Part shown: piece after piece, positions 38,587 through 46,864 of the stretch
How the letters are laid out: every line of letters begins with the position of its first letter
Position numbering within the stretch: position 1 is the stretch's first letter
DNA from: Actinomadura coerulea
GTDB taxonomy: Bacteria > Actinomycetota > Actinomycetes > Streptosporangiales > Streptosporangiaceae
Assembly (NCBI RefSeq): GCF_014208105.1
Contig: NZ_JACHMQ010000001.1
Span: forward strand, 496,001-560,000
Length of the DNA stretch: 64,000 nucleotides
Direction of reading: 5' to 3'
Made by a program: the position numbers and the translations under genes
The notes under the pieces: generated by a model
Databases searched by the model: none
What the model was told of the DNA's origin: nothing
What the model saw: the letters and a program-made list of their open reading frames with translations, nothing else

Positions 38587-39122
38587 GGCGGACGGGCCGG
38601 GCGCGGGCGCTCCTGGCGATGGCGGCCTGTGCCGTCCTGGCCGGGTGCGGGATCCGCCCGACGGGGATCATCAGCGCGGGGGAGGGCCCGCGGGCGCGGG
38701 CGTACGCCGCCACGATCACCGTCTACCTCGTGCGGGGCGGGGGGACCGCGGAGAGCGGCACCCTGGTGGCGGTGACGAGGCCCGGCCTGCCCGGGCGACC
38801 GAACCTGGCCGTCCCGCAGCTGTCCATGCCGCCCACAGCGCGGGAGCGCGCTCTCGGGCTGCACACCGAGATCCACGAACGGCTCTACGCGGACGCCGCC
38901 GCCGACGGGGCCGGCCCCACCGGTCACCGCTCCGTGCTGGACGTCCGGGCGTCCGGCCCGACCAGGCCGGCGACGTGGTCGCGGACGGCCAGGGCCCAGA
39001 TCGCGTGCACCGCGCAGGCCATCCCGGGCATCGAGCGCGTCAACCTGTGGAGCCGCACGGACGAGGAGAGGGACGAGCGGGAGATCCTGACCTGCGGCCA
39101 GTTCTCCGACCTGCTCGACTGA
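38583..39122 (+). CDS. Lipoprotein of the two-component operon
   Basis: A 179-residue lipoprotein. The signal peptide has basic residues MRRTGRAR, a hydrophobic stretch and lipobox VLAGC, with Cys at about residue 22. The mature part has ITVYLVRGG and LGLHTEIHERLYAD segments and ends near CTAQAIPGIERVNLWSR...LTCGQFSDLLD. Two later cysteines could form a disulfide. The ITVYLVRG strand recalls GerMN-type domains found in actinobacterial lipoproteins such as LpqB, but the match is weak. It overlaps the kinase stop (ATGA), so it is made with the kinase and most likely acts on its extracytoplasmic sensor. No enzymatic motif is seen. Confidence 0.7.
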   Translation: MRRTGRARALLAMAACAVLAGCGIRPTGIISAGEGPRARAYAATITVYLVRGGGTAESGTLVAVTRPGLPGRPNLAVPQLSMPPTARERALGLHTEIHERLYADAAADGAGPTGHRSVLDVRASGPTRPATWSRTARAQIACTAQAIPGIERVNLWSRTDEERDEREILTCGQFSDLLD

Positions 39123-39212
39123 TACCGCCGCTCCGGCCGCCGAGGCCGCTTCCGATGCGGACGAGGAGCCACGAGCCGATGGCTCGCATGCCGGACGGGG
39201 AGGACGGTGCGT

Positions 39213-39929
39213 TCAGCCGCGCGTCAGCCACTGGGCGGTGAGGTCGCCGAGCACGGAGCGGACGGTCAGGATCGCGATGCCGAGGATCAGGACCGGCATC
39301 ACCACCCACCGCTCCACCTTGCCGTCCGTCCGCGGGATGACGGGGACGTCGATCCGCCACGGCAGCGGCCAGAACACCGGGCAGCCCCGCGGTGTCAGGC
39401 AGTCGCCGGCGACGTGGGCCAGGCAGCCGAGCGTCACCGCGAACCCGACGAAGCTCATATCGATCTTGTGCATGAGCCAGACGGCGATCAGGGCCAGCGC
39501 GCAGTCCGCCAGCGCCGACTGCGGCTCGGCGCCCTCGAAGTCCAGCCCGACGCCGCGCAGCCCGAGTCCCACGATCATGAACAGGCAGGCCCACCAGGCC
39601 CAGACGTAGTGGGTGGCGAGGGTGTCCATCGCCCAGCCGATGCCGACCGCGAACAGGATCGAGTGGGTCGCCTGCCGGTGCCCGCCCGACAGCTTCCCGA
39701 TCCACTTGCACATGTGGTTCGTGATCGGCCCGAAGGTGTTGGCGATCCGGCCGTTGTGGTGGTCGATGTCGGGCAGGATCGCGGCGCCGGCGCACACCAC
39801 GGCGCCCGCCATGATCTGCTCCGGCGACAGCGCCACCGCGTACTCGCCGAGCAGCCGCTCCTGCCCGAGGATCGGGACGGCGCCCAGCCACGCCAGCGCG
39901 CCGCTCAGGGCATGCGTCTTGCCCATCAT
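39213..39929 (-). CDS. YdjM/DUF457-family membrane-bound metal-dependent hydrolase
   Basis: A 238-residue inner-membrane protein of the YdjM/DUF457 family. The N-terminal KTHALSGALAWL, then ILPDIDHHNGRIANTFG, HRQATHSILFA and LAHVAGDCLTPRGCPVFWPLP carry the conserved His/Asp residues expected for a membrane metal centre. About five helices alternate with these motifs. Family members are annotated as LexA-regulated or membrane-bound hydrolases without a proven substrate; the KTH...D..H...TH..GD layout resembles membrane phosphatases. Start ATG 39929 or 39926 (MMGK). The gene converges on the lipoprotein operon, 90 bp between stops. Confidence 0.82.
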   Translation of the reverse strand: MMGKTHALSGALAWLGAVPILGQERLLGEYAVALSPEQIMAGAVVCAGAAILPDIDHHNGRIANTFGPITNHMCKWIGKLSGGHRQATHSILFAVGIGWAMDTLATHYVWAWWACLFMIVGLGLRGVGLDFEGAEPQSALADCALALIAVWLMHKIDMSFVGFAVTLGCLAHVAGDCLTPRGCPVFWPLPWRIDVPVIPRTDGKVERWVVMPVLILGIAILTVRSVLGDLTAQWLTRG

Positions 39930-40135
39930 GTGCCGTTCCCCCGCCTTCCAGCGCGTACCGCCGCCCGTCTCAGGGCGGGACTCTAATCCGCTCCTGATCG
40001 TTTTCGGCGAAGACGCGCCGAACGCGGCGTCACGTCCTTTTGATGCCCGGAGGCCGCCGCCGGTTCCGCCAGGGGCACGGGTTCTCTCCGCGCGCTCCGG
40101 CGCGGATCAGGCGGCCGGGGCGGACCGCGGGCGGG

Positions 40136-41188
40136 TCAGCGCCGCCTCTTCGGACGGGACGGGACGAGACGCCACGCGCCGGACTCCTCGCCCGGCTCGT
40201 AGGGGGAGTCCAGGCGCTTGGCGACCACGCCGGGCAGCCCCTGGCCGCGCGCCGCCTCCAGGACGGCGGCGCCGTCCCCGGGGAACCAGGGGGCCGTCTG
40301 CCAGCGGGGTCCCGACAGGCCGAGGTCGTCGAGCCGCTCCCGCCGCTCCCGGTAGGGGACGTCCAGCAGCGGGTGCCCGTCCAGGTGCGGCACGTCGTAG
40401 ACCATGTAGGTCTCGCGGCCGTCGAGGACGGCCAGTTCCCCGTCCAGCAGCGCGGGCCGGACGCCGAGCTGCGCCCCGAGCCGGGAGCCGAGCCCCCCGG
40501 GGCCGTCCACGGCGCGGCCGCGCCCGTCGGTGAACCGGGTCCGGCCGCCCTCGACGTAGGCGGCCAGCCGCCTGCCGCCCCACGCGAACTCGAAGCCCCA
40601 CGCGTCCGGGTCGCGGGGGAGGCGGGCCCGCTCCTGCGGCCGCATCGGGCGCAGCGACTCCGGGAGCGGCTCGGCGTCCGGGTCCGCGGGCGGGTCCATC
40701 CGGTGGATCATCCAGTTCCTGCCGCGCGTCCTGAACAGCACGTAGCGGCCGGACACGCGCGAGCCGTGGATGACGACCTTCACCTCGCGCTCGGACCACT
40801 TCTCCGTCTCGTAGGTCCCGCGGTCCCAGATGGTCATCTTCCCGGCGCCGTACTCGCCGCGCGGGATCTCGCCCTCGAAGGCGGCGTACTCCAGCGGGTG
40901 GTCCTCGGTGTGCACCGCCAGGTGGTTGGTGTCCGGGCTCCACGGCAGTCCCTTCGGCACGGCCCACGACACGAGGACGCCGTCGCGTTCGAGCCGCAGG
41001 TCCCAGTGCAGGCTGGTCGCGTGGTGCTCCTGGACGACGAACGTGTCGTCGTTCCCGCGCGGGAGCGCCTCGTCGCCGGGCACGGGCTCCGGCGTCCGTC
41101 CGGGATCGCGCCTGTCCCGGTACTCAGCGAGCCGGTCGCCCTCCCGGGCGGGGGGAGCGGCGTGCTTCTCGGGCTTCTTCGGGGTCAC
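40136..41188 (-). CDS. LigD-type 3'-phosphoesterase fused to a degenerate ATP-dependent ligase domain
   Basis: A 350-residue protein. Residues about 45-175 are a LigD 3'-phosphoesterase: FVVQEHHATSLHWDLRLE with the catalytic His and Asp, then AVHTEDHPLEYAAFEGEIP and GEYGAGKMTIWD. Such domains trim 3'-phosphates and ribonucleotides during non-homologous end joining. The rest (about 205-340) follows an ATP-dependent DNA ligase pattern: GFEFAWGGRRLAAYVEGG at motif I, LLDGELAVLDG at motif III, VVAKRLDSPY at motif IV. The nucleophile Lys and Asp of KxDG are replaced (A-W-G-G), so self-adenylylation should be impossible. No Ku or polymerase gene is near. The ligase half may now only bind DNA or NTP. 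It ends in a basic tail. Confidence 0.85.
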   Translation of the reverse strand: MTPKKPEKHAAPPAREGDRLAEYRDRRDPGRTPEPVPGDEALPRGNDDTFVVQEHHATSLHWDLRLERDGVLVSWAVPKGLPWSPDTNHLAVHTEDHPLEYAAFEGEIPRGEYGAGKMTIWDRGTYETEKWSEREVKVVIHGSRVSGRYVLFRTRGRNWMIHRMDPPADPDAEPLPESLRPMRPQERARLPRDPDAWGFEFAWGGRRLAAYVEGGRTRFTDGRGRAVDGPGGLGSRLGAQLGVRPALLDGELAVLDGRETYMVYDVPHLDGHPLLDVPYRERRERLDDLGLSGPRWQTAPWFPGDGAAVLEAARGQGLPGVVAKRLDSPYEPGEESGAWRLVPSRPKRRR

Positions 41189-41207
41189 GCCCGCTGCATA
41201 CCCGCCC

Positions 41208-41897
41208 TCAGAGGATGAAGACGGCGTACTCGGCCAGATCGCCGGTGAGGGAGGGCGGGAGCCCCGCCACGGCGGACAGCTCCTCGGCCGACACGAACCC
41301 GCCCGTCTCGGCCCGGACCCGCTCGATCACGGCCGCCAGCTCCGGAGTGACGCCGGGAAGCAGCGTCAGCGTCTGCGCCGGCGCGTGGTTGACGTCGACG
41401 AGCCCGCCGTCGTTGTACTGGTGCGGCAGGTCGGGCCGCCCGATGCGCAGCTCCTTGGCGAGCCCCGGGTCGGACGCGGCGAGGTCCCGCGCCTTCTGCC
41501 GCAGCAGCCGCTGCCGCTTGACCCGCTCCACCACGGCCTCGTTGTCGACGCCCGACAGGCCGTGCGGGTCGAACACCTTCCGCCGGATCAGGAAGGCGTG
41601 CCCGCAGCCCACCACCGCCAGGACGGACATCAGCATGCCGGCGGCCCGCACGGTGCCCTCGTCCTCGCCGGTGCCGGAGAGCATGAACAGCATCAGCGCG
41701 AACACCCCGGCGTACGCGACCGTCGACACCAGCAGGTGCAGGCTCCGCCGCCACAGCAGCGCGGCGGCGAACGTGAACGGCGTCGCGAAGCCGAGGCTCA
41801 GGAACGGCAGCGCCGCCCACGTGACGCTCAGCGCCGCCTGCCCCGGCGGCATGCTGTCGGAGGGAACCCTCGGCTCGTACGGCGCTGGGGCGTTCAT
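41208..41897 (-). CDS. Helix-hairpin-helix membrane protein
   Basis: A 229-residue protein with three to four TM helices in residues about 22-105 and a soluble C-terminal part. The C-terminus holds a ComEA-type helix-hairpin-helix motif: DVNHAPAQTLTLLPGVTPELAAVIERVR at about 165-195 and a second half GFVSAEELSAVAGLPPSLTGDLAEYAVFI. Such motifs bind DNA backbone or act as protein modules; here it faces the cytoplasm or outside depending on helix count, which I cannot settle. Proline-rich N-terminus. It lies 58 bp downstream of map and 19 bp upstream of the LigD-like gene, all minus strand, so the three may be one transcript. Confidence 0.75.
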   Translation of the reverse strand: MNAPAPYEPRVPSDSMPPGQAALSVTWAALPFLSLGFATPFTFAAALLWRRSLHLLVSTVAYAGVFALMLFMLSGTGEDEGTVRAAGMLMSVLAVVGCGHAFLIRRKVFDPHGLSGVDNEAVVERVKRQRLLRQKARDLAASDPGLAKELRIGRPDLPHQYNDGGLVDVNHAPAQTLTLLPGVTPELAAVIERVRAETGGFVSAEELSAVAGLPPSLTGDLAEYAVFIL

Positions 41898-41955
41898 CTC
41901 TCGAGGGTCTCCCGGGCCGGATGTGGGCGAATCGGACTCCAGATCGAGGGATGGG

Positions 41956-42807
41956 TCACGGCAGGGTGAGGATTTCGTGGCCGTCCTCGGTCACCAGCAG
42001 GGTGTGCTCGAATTGCGCGGTCCGCCTGCGGTCCTTGGTGACGACCGTCCAGCCGTCGTCCCAGATGTCGTACTCGTGCGTGCCGAGGGTCAGCATCGGC
42101 TCGACGGTGAACGTCATGCCCGGCTCGATGATCGTCGTGGCGGCCGGGTCGTCGTAGTGCGGGACGACGAGGCCGGAGTGGAACGTCGTGCCGATCCCGT
42201 GCCCGGTGAAGTCGCGCACGACCCCGTACCCGAACCGCTTGGCGTAGGACTCGATGACCCGCCCGATCACGTTCAGCGCCCGGCCGGGCTTGACCGCGCG
42301 GATCCCGCGCATCGCCGCCTCGCGGGTGCGCTCCACCAGCAGGCGCGACTCCTCGTCCACGTCCCCGCACAGGAACGTCGCGTCGGTGTCGCCGTGCACG
42401 CCGTCGACGTAGGCGGTGATGTCGACGTTGATGATGTCGCCGTCGCGCAGGACCGTGTCGTCCGGGATGCCGTGGCAGATCACCTCGTTGATGGAGGTGC
42501 ACAGCGACTTGGGGAACCCCCGGTAGCCGAGCGTGGAGGGGTAGGCGCCGTGGTCGAGCATGAACTCGTGCCCGACGGCGTCCAGCTCGTCGGTGGTGAT
42601 CCCGGGGCGGACGTGCCTGCCGACCTCCTCCAGCGCCTGCGCGGCGATCCTCCCGGCGACCCGCATCCGCTCGATGACCTCGGGCGGCTTGACGTCCGGC
42701 TCACCCGTCCGCGGCCGCTGCTTCCCCACGTACTCCGGGCGCGGAATGTTCGAGGGAACCTTGCGCATCGGGGAGACGCGTCCGGGTCGGAGCAACTGGG
42801 TCGTCAT
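41956..42807 (-). CDS. map: Methionine aminopeptidase type I
   Basis: A 283-residue type I methionine aminopeptidase, removing N-terminal Met from nascent proteins. The five metal ligands are visible: Asp in [11 protein letters not shown], Asp in GDTDATF, His in [11 protein letters not shown], Glu in [10 protein letters not shown] and Glu in FEHTLLV. The first 40 residues ([28 protein letters not shown], in part) form the N-terminal extension with an SH3-binding-like PxxP region known from actinobacterial MapB enzymes. The substrate loop [21 protein letters not shown] is intact with its conserved Cys. The start at 42807 is preceded by CACTAT on the minus strand; MRKVPSN at 42768 is a possible later start. 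Confidence 0.95.
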   Translation of the reverse strand: MTTQLLRPGRVSPMRKVPSNIPRPEYVGKQRPRTGEPDVKPPEVIERMRVAGRIAAQALEEVGRHVRPGITTDELDAVGHEFMLDHGAYPSTLGYRGFPKSLCTSINEVICHGIPDDTVLRDGDIINVDITAYVDGVHGDTDATFLCGDVDEESRLLVERTREAAMRGIRAVKPGRALNVIGRVIESYAKRFGYGVVRDFTGHGIGTTFHSGLVVPHYDDPAATTIIEPGMTFTVEPMLTLGTHEYDIWDDGWTVVTKDRRRTAQFEHTLLVTEDGHEILTLP

Positions 42808-42875
42808 AGTGATGGAGTGTAGTCAGCGCGATCCGGGCACACTTCCGTGCCAGCGCATGATCGAGAGGAGCGCCG

Positions 42876-43052
42876 ATGGCCGGTGACGACGGTGACTGGT
42901 GGTTCTGCCTGAAGCACATGAAGGTCGAGCACGGGGCCGGCTGCCCCGGCAAGGACCGGATGGGCCCCTACAAGACCGAGGGCGAGGCCGCGGACGCCCT
43001 GGCCATCGCCCGCGAGCGCAACGAGGCGTGGCGCAGGCAGAACGAGGACTGA
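42876..43052 (+). CDS. 58-residue conserved actinobacterial protein
   Basis: A small ORF beginning at ATG 42876 with a strong GAGAGGAG site 5 bases upstream. The protein reads MAGDDGDWWFCLKHMKVEHG at the start, then CPGKDRMGPYKTEGEAADAL and a helical, charged end. A Trp-rich strand, two Cys and one His (WFCLKH...GCP) followed by a GPY-T-EEA helix is a pattern I recognise from many actinobacterial genomes near map. Its function is unknown. Cys/His spacing could bind a metal. It is divergent from map and its stop abuts the stop of the next minus-strand gene with no spacer. Confidence 0.75.
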   Translation: MAGDDGDWWFCLKHMKVEHGAGCPGKDRMGPYKTEGEAADALAIARERNEAWRRQNED

Positions 43053-43649
43053 CTAGTCCACGACCGGGCCGGAGACGGCGTCGAGGAGCCGGGCGAGGCG
43101 GCGCCGGATCCCGCGCGAGCTCCGCGCCGGCTCCCGGCCCGCGGCCGCGCTGACGAGGTGCTGCGCCCCGTCGAACGACATGAGGGCCTCGCCCGGCGGG
43201 ACGGTCAGCGCCTCGTGGGCGAGGCCGCGCAGTTCGCGGTCGCCGCCCTCCAGCGCGAGGACGGTCGCCCCGGTGCGGCGCGCGTCGTCCACCCGCTCCA
43301 GCAGCGGAACGGGCGCCCCCTCCTCGGCGACGACGAACAGCGTCTCGCCGCGCCGGGCCGCCTCCAGCCGCTCCAGCCCGACCCGCAGGTGCGCGGGCGC
43401 GTCGGCCGGAGGCCGCCAGCGCACCAGCGTGGGCGCGAGGCCCGGGGCGTCGCCGAGCCGGCTCTCGTCGTCGAGGTGCGCCGCCAGATGCCAGGGGTCG
43501 CCGGTCGGCGTGCCGACCAGCAGGAGGCCGCCGGGGGTGCGGGACGTGACGCGCAGCGCCCGGCCGAACTCCTCGGTCCGCTCAAGCCAGCCCGTCGCCG
43601 ACAGGACCTCGCGCAACATCGATATCTGCTCGGCGTCCACGGGCACCAT
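43053..43649 (-). CDS. SIS-like conserved hypothetical protein
   Basis: A 198-residue cytoplasmic protein. The segment GETLFVVAEEGAPVPLLERVDDARRTGATVLALEGGDRELRGLAHE in pieces (about residues 100-145) has the strand-helix-strand order of a sugar-isomerase (SIS) fold. The Ser/Thr phosphate-binding residues of sugar-binding SIS domains are not conserved. The N-terminus (VDAEQISMLREVLSATGWL) is helical. No enzymatic motif is visible. It is divergent from npdG, with 91 bp between the starts, and converges with the small 58-residue gene with directly abutting stop codons. A role is not assignable. Confidence 0.6.
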   Translation of the reverse strand: MVPVDAEQISMLREVLSATGWLERTEEFGRALRVTSRTPGGLLLVGTPTGDPWHLAAHLDDESRLGDAPGLAPTLVRWRPPADAPAHLRVGLERLEAARRGETLFVVAEEGAPVPLLERVDDARRTGATVLALEGGDRELRGLAHEALTVPPGEALMSFDGAQHLVSAAAGREPARSSRGIRRRLARLLDAVSGPVVD

Positions 43650-43740
43650 GGTGCCTCACCGCGCGTCCCGGGCAGGCCCTTTCGGCGATGCGGGAGCCCG
43701 GCGCCGGGCCACCGGGGAGCGGCCTGGCAGACTCGGCCGC

Positions 43741-44436
43741 ATGACTGAGCAGCAGCAGAAGACGCCCTACGACCTTCCCGACGCGAGCGGCCTGACCATC
43801 GGCATCCTCGGCGGGACGGGCGACCAGGGCAAGGGCCTCGCGCGCCGGTTCGCGCTGGCCGGGCACCGGGTGACGATCGGGTCGCGCAAGGCTGAGCGCG
43901 CCCGGGCCGCCGCGGACGAGCTCGGCGCGGACCTGCCCGTCTCCGGCGCGGAGAACCCGGTCGCGGCCGGGGAGTCCGACGTGGTGATCGTGGCGGTGCC
44001 GTGGGACGGGCACAGGGCCACGCTGGAGTCGCTGCGCGCCGAGCTGGCCGGCAAGATCGTCGTGGACTGCGTGAACCCGCTCGGCTTCGAGAAGGGCAAG
44101 GGCGCGTTCGCGCTGCCGGTCGAGGAGGGCAGCGCCGCCGAGCAGGCCGCGGCCGTCCTGCCCGACAGCCGGGTCGTGGCCGCCTTCCACCACGTGTCGG
44201 CCAGGCTGCTGCTCGACCCCGAGGTGGACGAGATGGAGCTGGACGTCTTGGTGCTCGGCAACGACAGGGAGGCCACCGACCTCGTCCAGGCGCTCGCCGG
44301 GCGGATCCCCGGGATGCGCGGCGTCTACGGCGGGCGGCTGCACAACGCCCACCAGATCGAGGCGTTCACCGCCAACCTCATCTCCATGAACCGCCGCTAC
44401 AAGGCCCACGCGGGACTGCGCATCACGGACGTCTGA
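43741..44436 (+). CDS. npdG: NADPH-dependent F420 reductase
   Basis: F420H2:NADP+ oxidoreductase, 231 residues, passing hydride between NADPH and the deazaflavin F420. The dinucleotide-binding motif GILGGTGDQGKGLARRF at about residues 20-36 is the family signature, with TIGSRKAERA binding the NADP phosphate. VVDCVNPLGFEKGKGAF, AAFHHVSARLL, and NAHQIEAFTANLISMN complete the family blocks. Its presence shows that the organism makes cofactor F420, as mycobacteria, Streptomyces and Actinomadura relatives do. The ATG at 43741 starts MTEQQQK. It is likely in one transcript with the K+ channel gene 37 bp downstream, but no functional link is evident. Confidence 0.94.
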   Translation: MTEQQQKTPYDLPDASGLTIGILGGTGDQGKGLARRFALAGHRVTIGSRKAERARAAADELGADLPVSGAENPVAAGESDVVIVAVPWDGHRATLESLRAELAGKIVVDCVNPLGFEKGKGAFALPVEEGSAAEQAAAVLPDSRVVAAFHHVSARLLLDPEVDEMELDVLVLGNDREATDLVQALAGRIPGMRGVYGGRLHNAHQIEAFTANLISMNRRYKAHAGLRITDV

Positions 44437-44473
44437 CCGCGTCCCGGACGGCCGGTCCCGGTACCGTGCCAGG

Positions 44474-45577
44474 ATGAACGGTCCGGACGCGGCGCGAAGG
44501 CCGCTCGTCCTGCTGCCGTCGGCGAGGACGGGGCCGCTGCGCGCGGTGGGCAGGCGGGTCGGGCTGGCGTTCGTCCTGCTGCTCATGGTGGTGGCCGTCG
44601 TCTACGCCGACCGCGGCGGGTACCGCGACACCGGCGACGGGCGGCTCTCGCTGCTGGACGCCTTCTACTACGCCTCGGTGACCATGTCCACGACCGGGTA
44701 CGGCGACATCACCCCGGTCGGGGACGGCGCGAGGCTCGTCAACATCGTCTTCATCACGCCGGTCCGGGTGCTGTTCCTCATCGTCCTCGTGGGCACGACC
44801 CTCGAGGTGCTGGCCGAACGCACCCGCGACGACTGGCGGAGGTCCCGCTGGAGGGCACGCGTGCGCGACCACATCGTGGTGGCCGGTTACGGCACGAAGG
44901 GCCGCAGCGCCATCAGGACCCTGCTGAGCACCGGGGTCCCGCCCGAGTCGATCGTGGTGGTGGACCCGGACCCGCGGGTGGTGGCCGAGGCCGCCGAGGC
45001 CGGGTTCGCGGGCGTCGTCGGGGACGCGACCCGCAGCTCGGTGCTGAGGCAGGCCTCCGTCGAGCGGGCCCGCGAGATCGTGGTGGCGAGCGCGCGCGAC
45101 GACACCGCGGTGCTGATCACGCTGACCGCCCGGCAGCTCAACCCGCACGCGGGCATCCAGGCGGCCGTGCGCGAGTCGGAGAACGTCCCGCTGCTGCGCC
45201 AGTCCGGCGCCGACCACGTGGTGACCTCGTCGGAGGCGGCGGGGCGGCTGCTCGGGGTCTCCACCACGCAGCCGAGCGTCGGCGAGGTCATCGAGGACCT
45301 GCTGGAGCAGGGGAGCGGCCTCGACCTGGTGGAGCGCGAGGTCCACCCCGACGAGGTCGGCGGCCCGCTCGGCGCGGTCCGCGCCCCCGCGCTGGCGGTG
45401 GTGCGGGGCGGCCGGCTGCTGCCGTTCGACGACGCCGGCTGCGCGGCCCTCGAACCGGGCGACCGGCTGATCGTGGCGCGGTCCTCCTCCCGGCGCCGCG
45501 GCCCGTCCGGGGCGGAGGAGGAAGACGTCCGGGACGGGGCCGGGCAGCCGGACGGCCCCGGAGAGCGCGACCACTGA
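44474..45577 (+). CDS. Two-TM potassium channel with RCK (TrkA-N) domain
   Basis: A 367-residue channel. TM1 is at about residues 27-45, the pore helix and filter TMSTTGYGDITP are near residues 72-83, and TM2 is at about 92-112. An RCK/TrkA-N Rossmann domain with VVAGYGTKGRSAIRTLL (about 137-153) and IVVVDPDP follows. A TrkA-C-like part (about 270-345) ends with [15 protein letters not shown]. The TGYGD filter is intact, so K+ selectivity is expected. The gating ligand (NAD(H), ATP/ADP or c-di-AMP in relatives) cannot be told. The Arg/Glu/Gly-rich tail after residue 340 is extra. Confidence 0.92.
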   Translation: MNGPDAARRPLVLLPSARTGPLRAVGRRVGLAFVLLLMVVAVVYADRGGYRDTGDGRLSLLDAFYYASVTMSTTGYGDITPVGDGARLVNIVFITPVRVLFLIVLVGTTLEVLAERTRDDWRRSRWRARVRDHIVVAGYGTKGRSAIRTLLSTGVPPESIVVVDPDPRVVAEAAEAGFAGVVGDATRSSVLRQASVERAREIVVASARDDTAVLITLTARQLNPHAGIQAAVRESENVPLLRQSGADHVVTSSEAAGRLLGVSTTQPSVGEVIEDLLEQGSGLDLVEREVHPDEVGGPLGAVRAPALAVVRGGRLLPFDDAGCAALEPGDRLIVARSSSRRRGPSGAEEEDVRDGAGQPDGPGERDH

Positions 45578-45654
45578 CCGGGCGGGGAGCGGTTCGGGCC
45601 TGCCGCGCGTCCTAGTCCTGGCATACCATCGCAGTGGCGACAGGCGGGGTGGAG

Positions 45655-45978
45655 ATGAGAGAGAACCGGTCGGCAGATCCGTGGAGCGCGTTCCTGGCAC
45701 CTTCCGGGAGGAGCGGCGGCGTCCGGCCGCCGGGTGCGGCGCTCGCCGGTGAGCCGGGCCGCGCCGCCGGGTACGCCGATCCGGCCGCGGAGGACGCGTG
45801 CCGCCGCGTGCTGGCGCAGTTGCGGGCGGCCAACGGCCCGCTGTCGCTGGAGCAGATCCACCACTCGACCCGGCTCGGGCTGCTGGAGGTCGCCGACGCC
45901 GTGGACCGGCTGCGCGACCGCGGCCTCGTCGCGGTGGAGCGGGAGATCGACGAGGTCGTCCGGCTGACGGGGGAGTGA
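45655..45978 (+). CDS. Small winged-helix-type protein
   Basis: A 107-residue protein. The first 45 residues are Gly/Ala/Pro-rich and probably flexible. Residues about 50-105 look like a winged helix: AAEDACRRVLAQLRAANGPLS, LEQIHHSTRLGLLEVADAVDRLRDRG in pieces, then a wing GLVAVEREIDEVVRLTG. The helix spacing is like MarR/ArsR-type or GntR-like effector domains, but no family could be named with confidence. ATG 45655 has a GGGGTGGAG purine stretch just upstream; a GTG at 45634 is an alternative. It is followed after 10 bp by a membrane-protein gene, and the pair is probably one operon. It could be a cytoplasmic regulator or partner for that membrane protein. Confidence 0.6.
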   Translation: MRENRSADPWSAFLAPSGRSGGVRPPGAALAGEPGRAAGYADPAAEDACRRVLAQLRAANGPLSLEQIHHSTRLGLLEVADAVDRLRDRGLVAVEREIDEVVRLTGE

Positions 45979-45988
45979 CCGCGGCCCG

Positions 45989-46738
45989 ATGACCGGATAC
46001 GTCGTCGCCGTCTCGCTGAGCTGCCTGGTCGGCATCGCCGAGCTGGTCAGCCGGTACCGGGACCGGCCCACCACGCTGGTCCGGGTGCCGAGCACCTGGG
46101 CGTACGTGCTGATCAATGGGGGAGCGGGCGCGGGCTCCCTGCTGCTCCTGCACACCTTCGGCTGGCGGTTCGGCGTCCAGTCGCCGCACGTCGCCGAGGC
46201 GACGCAGGTGCTCGTGGCGAGCCTCGGCTCGATGATGGTGTTCCGCAGCGCGGTGTTCACCGTGCGGGTCGGCGACGAGGACGTCGCCGTCGGGCCGAGC
46301 ACGCTGCTGACCTCGCTGCTGGCCGCCGCCGACCGGGGCGTCGACCGGATGCAGGCCAAGACCCGCGCGCACGAGGCGGGCGAGATCATGCGGGGGGTCT
46401 CGTTCGCCAAGTCGCGGCTCGCGCTGCCGACGTACTGCCTCGGCCTGCTGCAGAACGTGTCCGCCGAGGACCAGGCCGACCTGCGCACGGCCGTGGACGC
46501 GCTCGCCGGCAGCGAGATGACCGACGGCCAGATGGCCCTCAACCTGGGGCTGCTGCTGATGAACGTCGCCGGACCCGACGTGCTGCGCTCCGCCGTGGAG
46601 ACGCTCCGCGACGAGATCACGGCGGACGGCGCGCCACCGCGCCGCCTCCCGCCGCCGCGCGACGGCCAGGACCACGACGGCGGCCGCTCCGGCGGGGGAG
46701 CACGGCCCGAACCCGTCCGCTCCAACCCCGACCAGTAG
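45989..46738 (+). CDS. Membrane protein of unknown function
   Basis: A 249-residue protein with three N-terminal hydrophobic segments (about 2-18, 38-58 with GGAGAGSLLLLH, and 72-92). A cytoplasmic all-alpha part follows, including DRMQAKTRAHEAGEIMRGVSFAKSRLALPTYCLG and a leucine-rich MALNLGLLLMNVAG helix. The last 35 residues are Pro/Arg/Gly-rich and disordered. I do not recognise the family. It follows the small winged-helix gene by 10 bp, and both are followed by a strong bidirectional terminator (46797-46826). Cytoplasmic helices without catalytic motifs suggest a scaffold or signalling role, but there is no direct evidence. Confidence 0.55.
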   Translation: MTGYVVAVSLSCLVGIAELVSRYRDRPTTLVRVPSTWAYVLINGGAGAGSLLLLHTFGWRFGVQSPHVAEATQVLVASLGSMMVFRSAVFTVRVGDEDVAVGPSTLLTSLLAAADRGVDRMQAKTRAHEAGEIMRGVSFAKSRLALPTYCLGLLQNVSAEDQADLRTAVDALAGSEMTDGQMALNLGLLLMNVAGPDVLRSAVETLRDEITADGAPPRRLPPPRDGQDHDGGRSGGGARPEPVRSNPDQ

Positions 46739-46796
46739 CGGACGCCGCACGTCCGGAAACCGCATACCGCCGGAAACACACACGGCCGGAAGCACA

Positions 46797-46826
46797 CACG
46801 GCCGCGCCGGGGGCGGCGCGGCCGTG
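46797..46826. terminator. Bidirectional terminator between membrane-protein gene and panB
   Basis: CACGGCCGCGCC (46797-46808) and GGCGCGGCCGTG (46815-46826) form a perfect 12-bp stem with a 6-base loop, centred between two convergent stops (46738 and 46865). Just before it are short CACACACGGCCGGAAG-type repeats (46775-46800). Confidence 0.75.
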
Positions 46827-46864
46827 CGGGGGTGGGCCTGGTTCGGCGCTGGGGCCCGTGCCCG

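Noticed and set aside
46775..46826. CRISPR-like short repeats before panB
   Set aside because: There are only a few CACACACGG/CCGGAAA-type short repeats without uniform spacers; the rest is a terminator hairpin.
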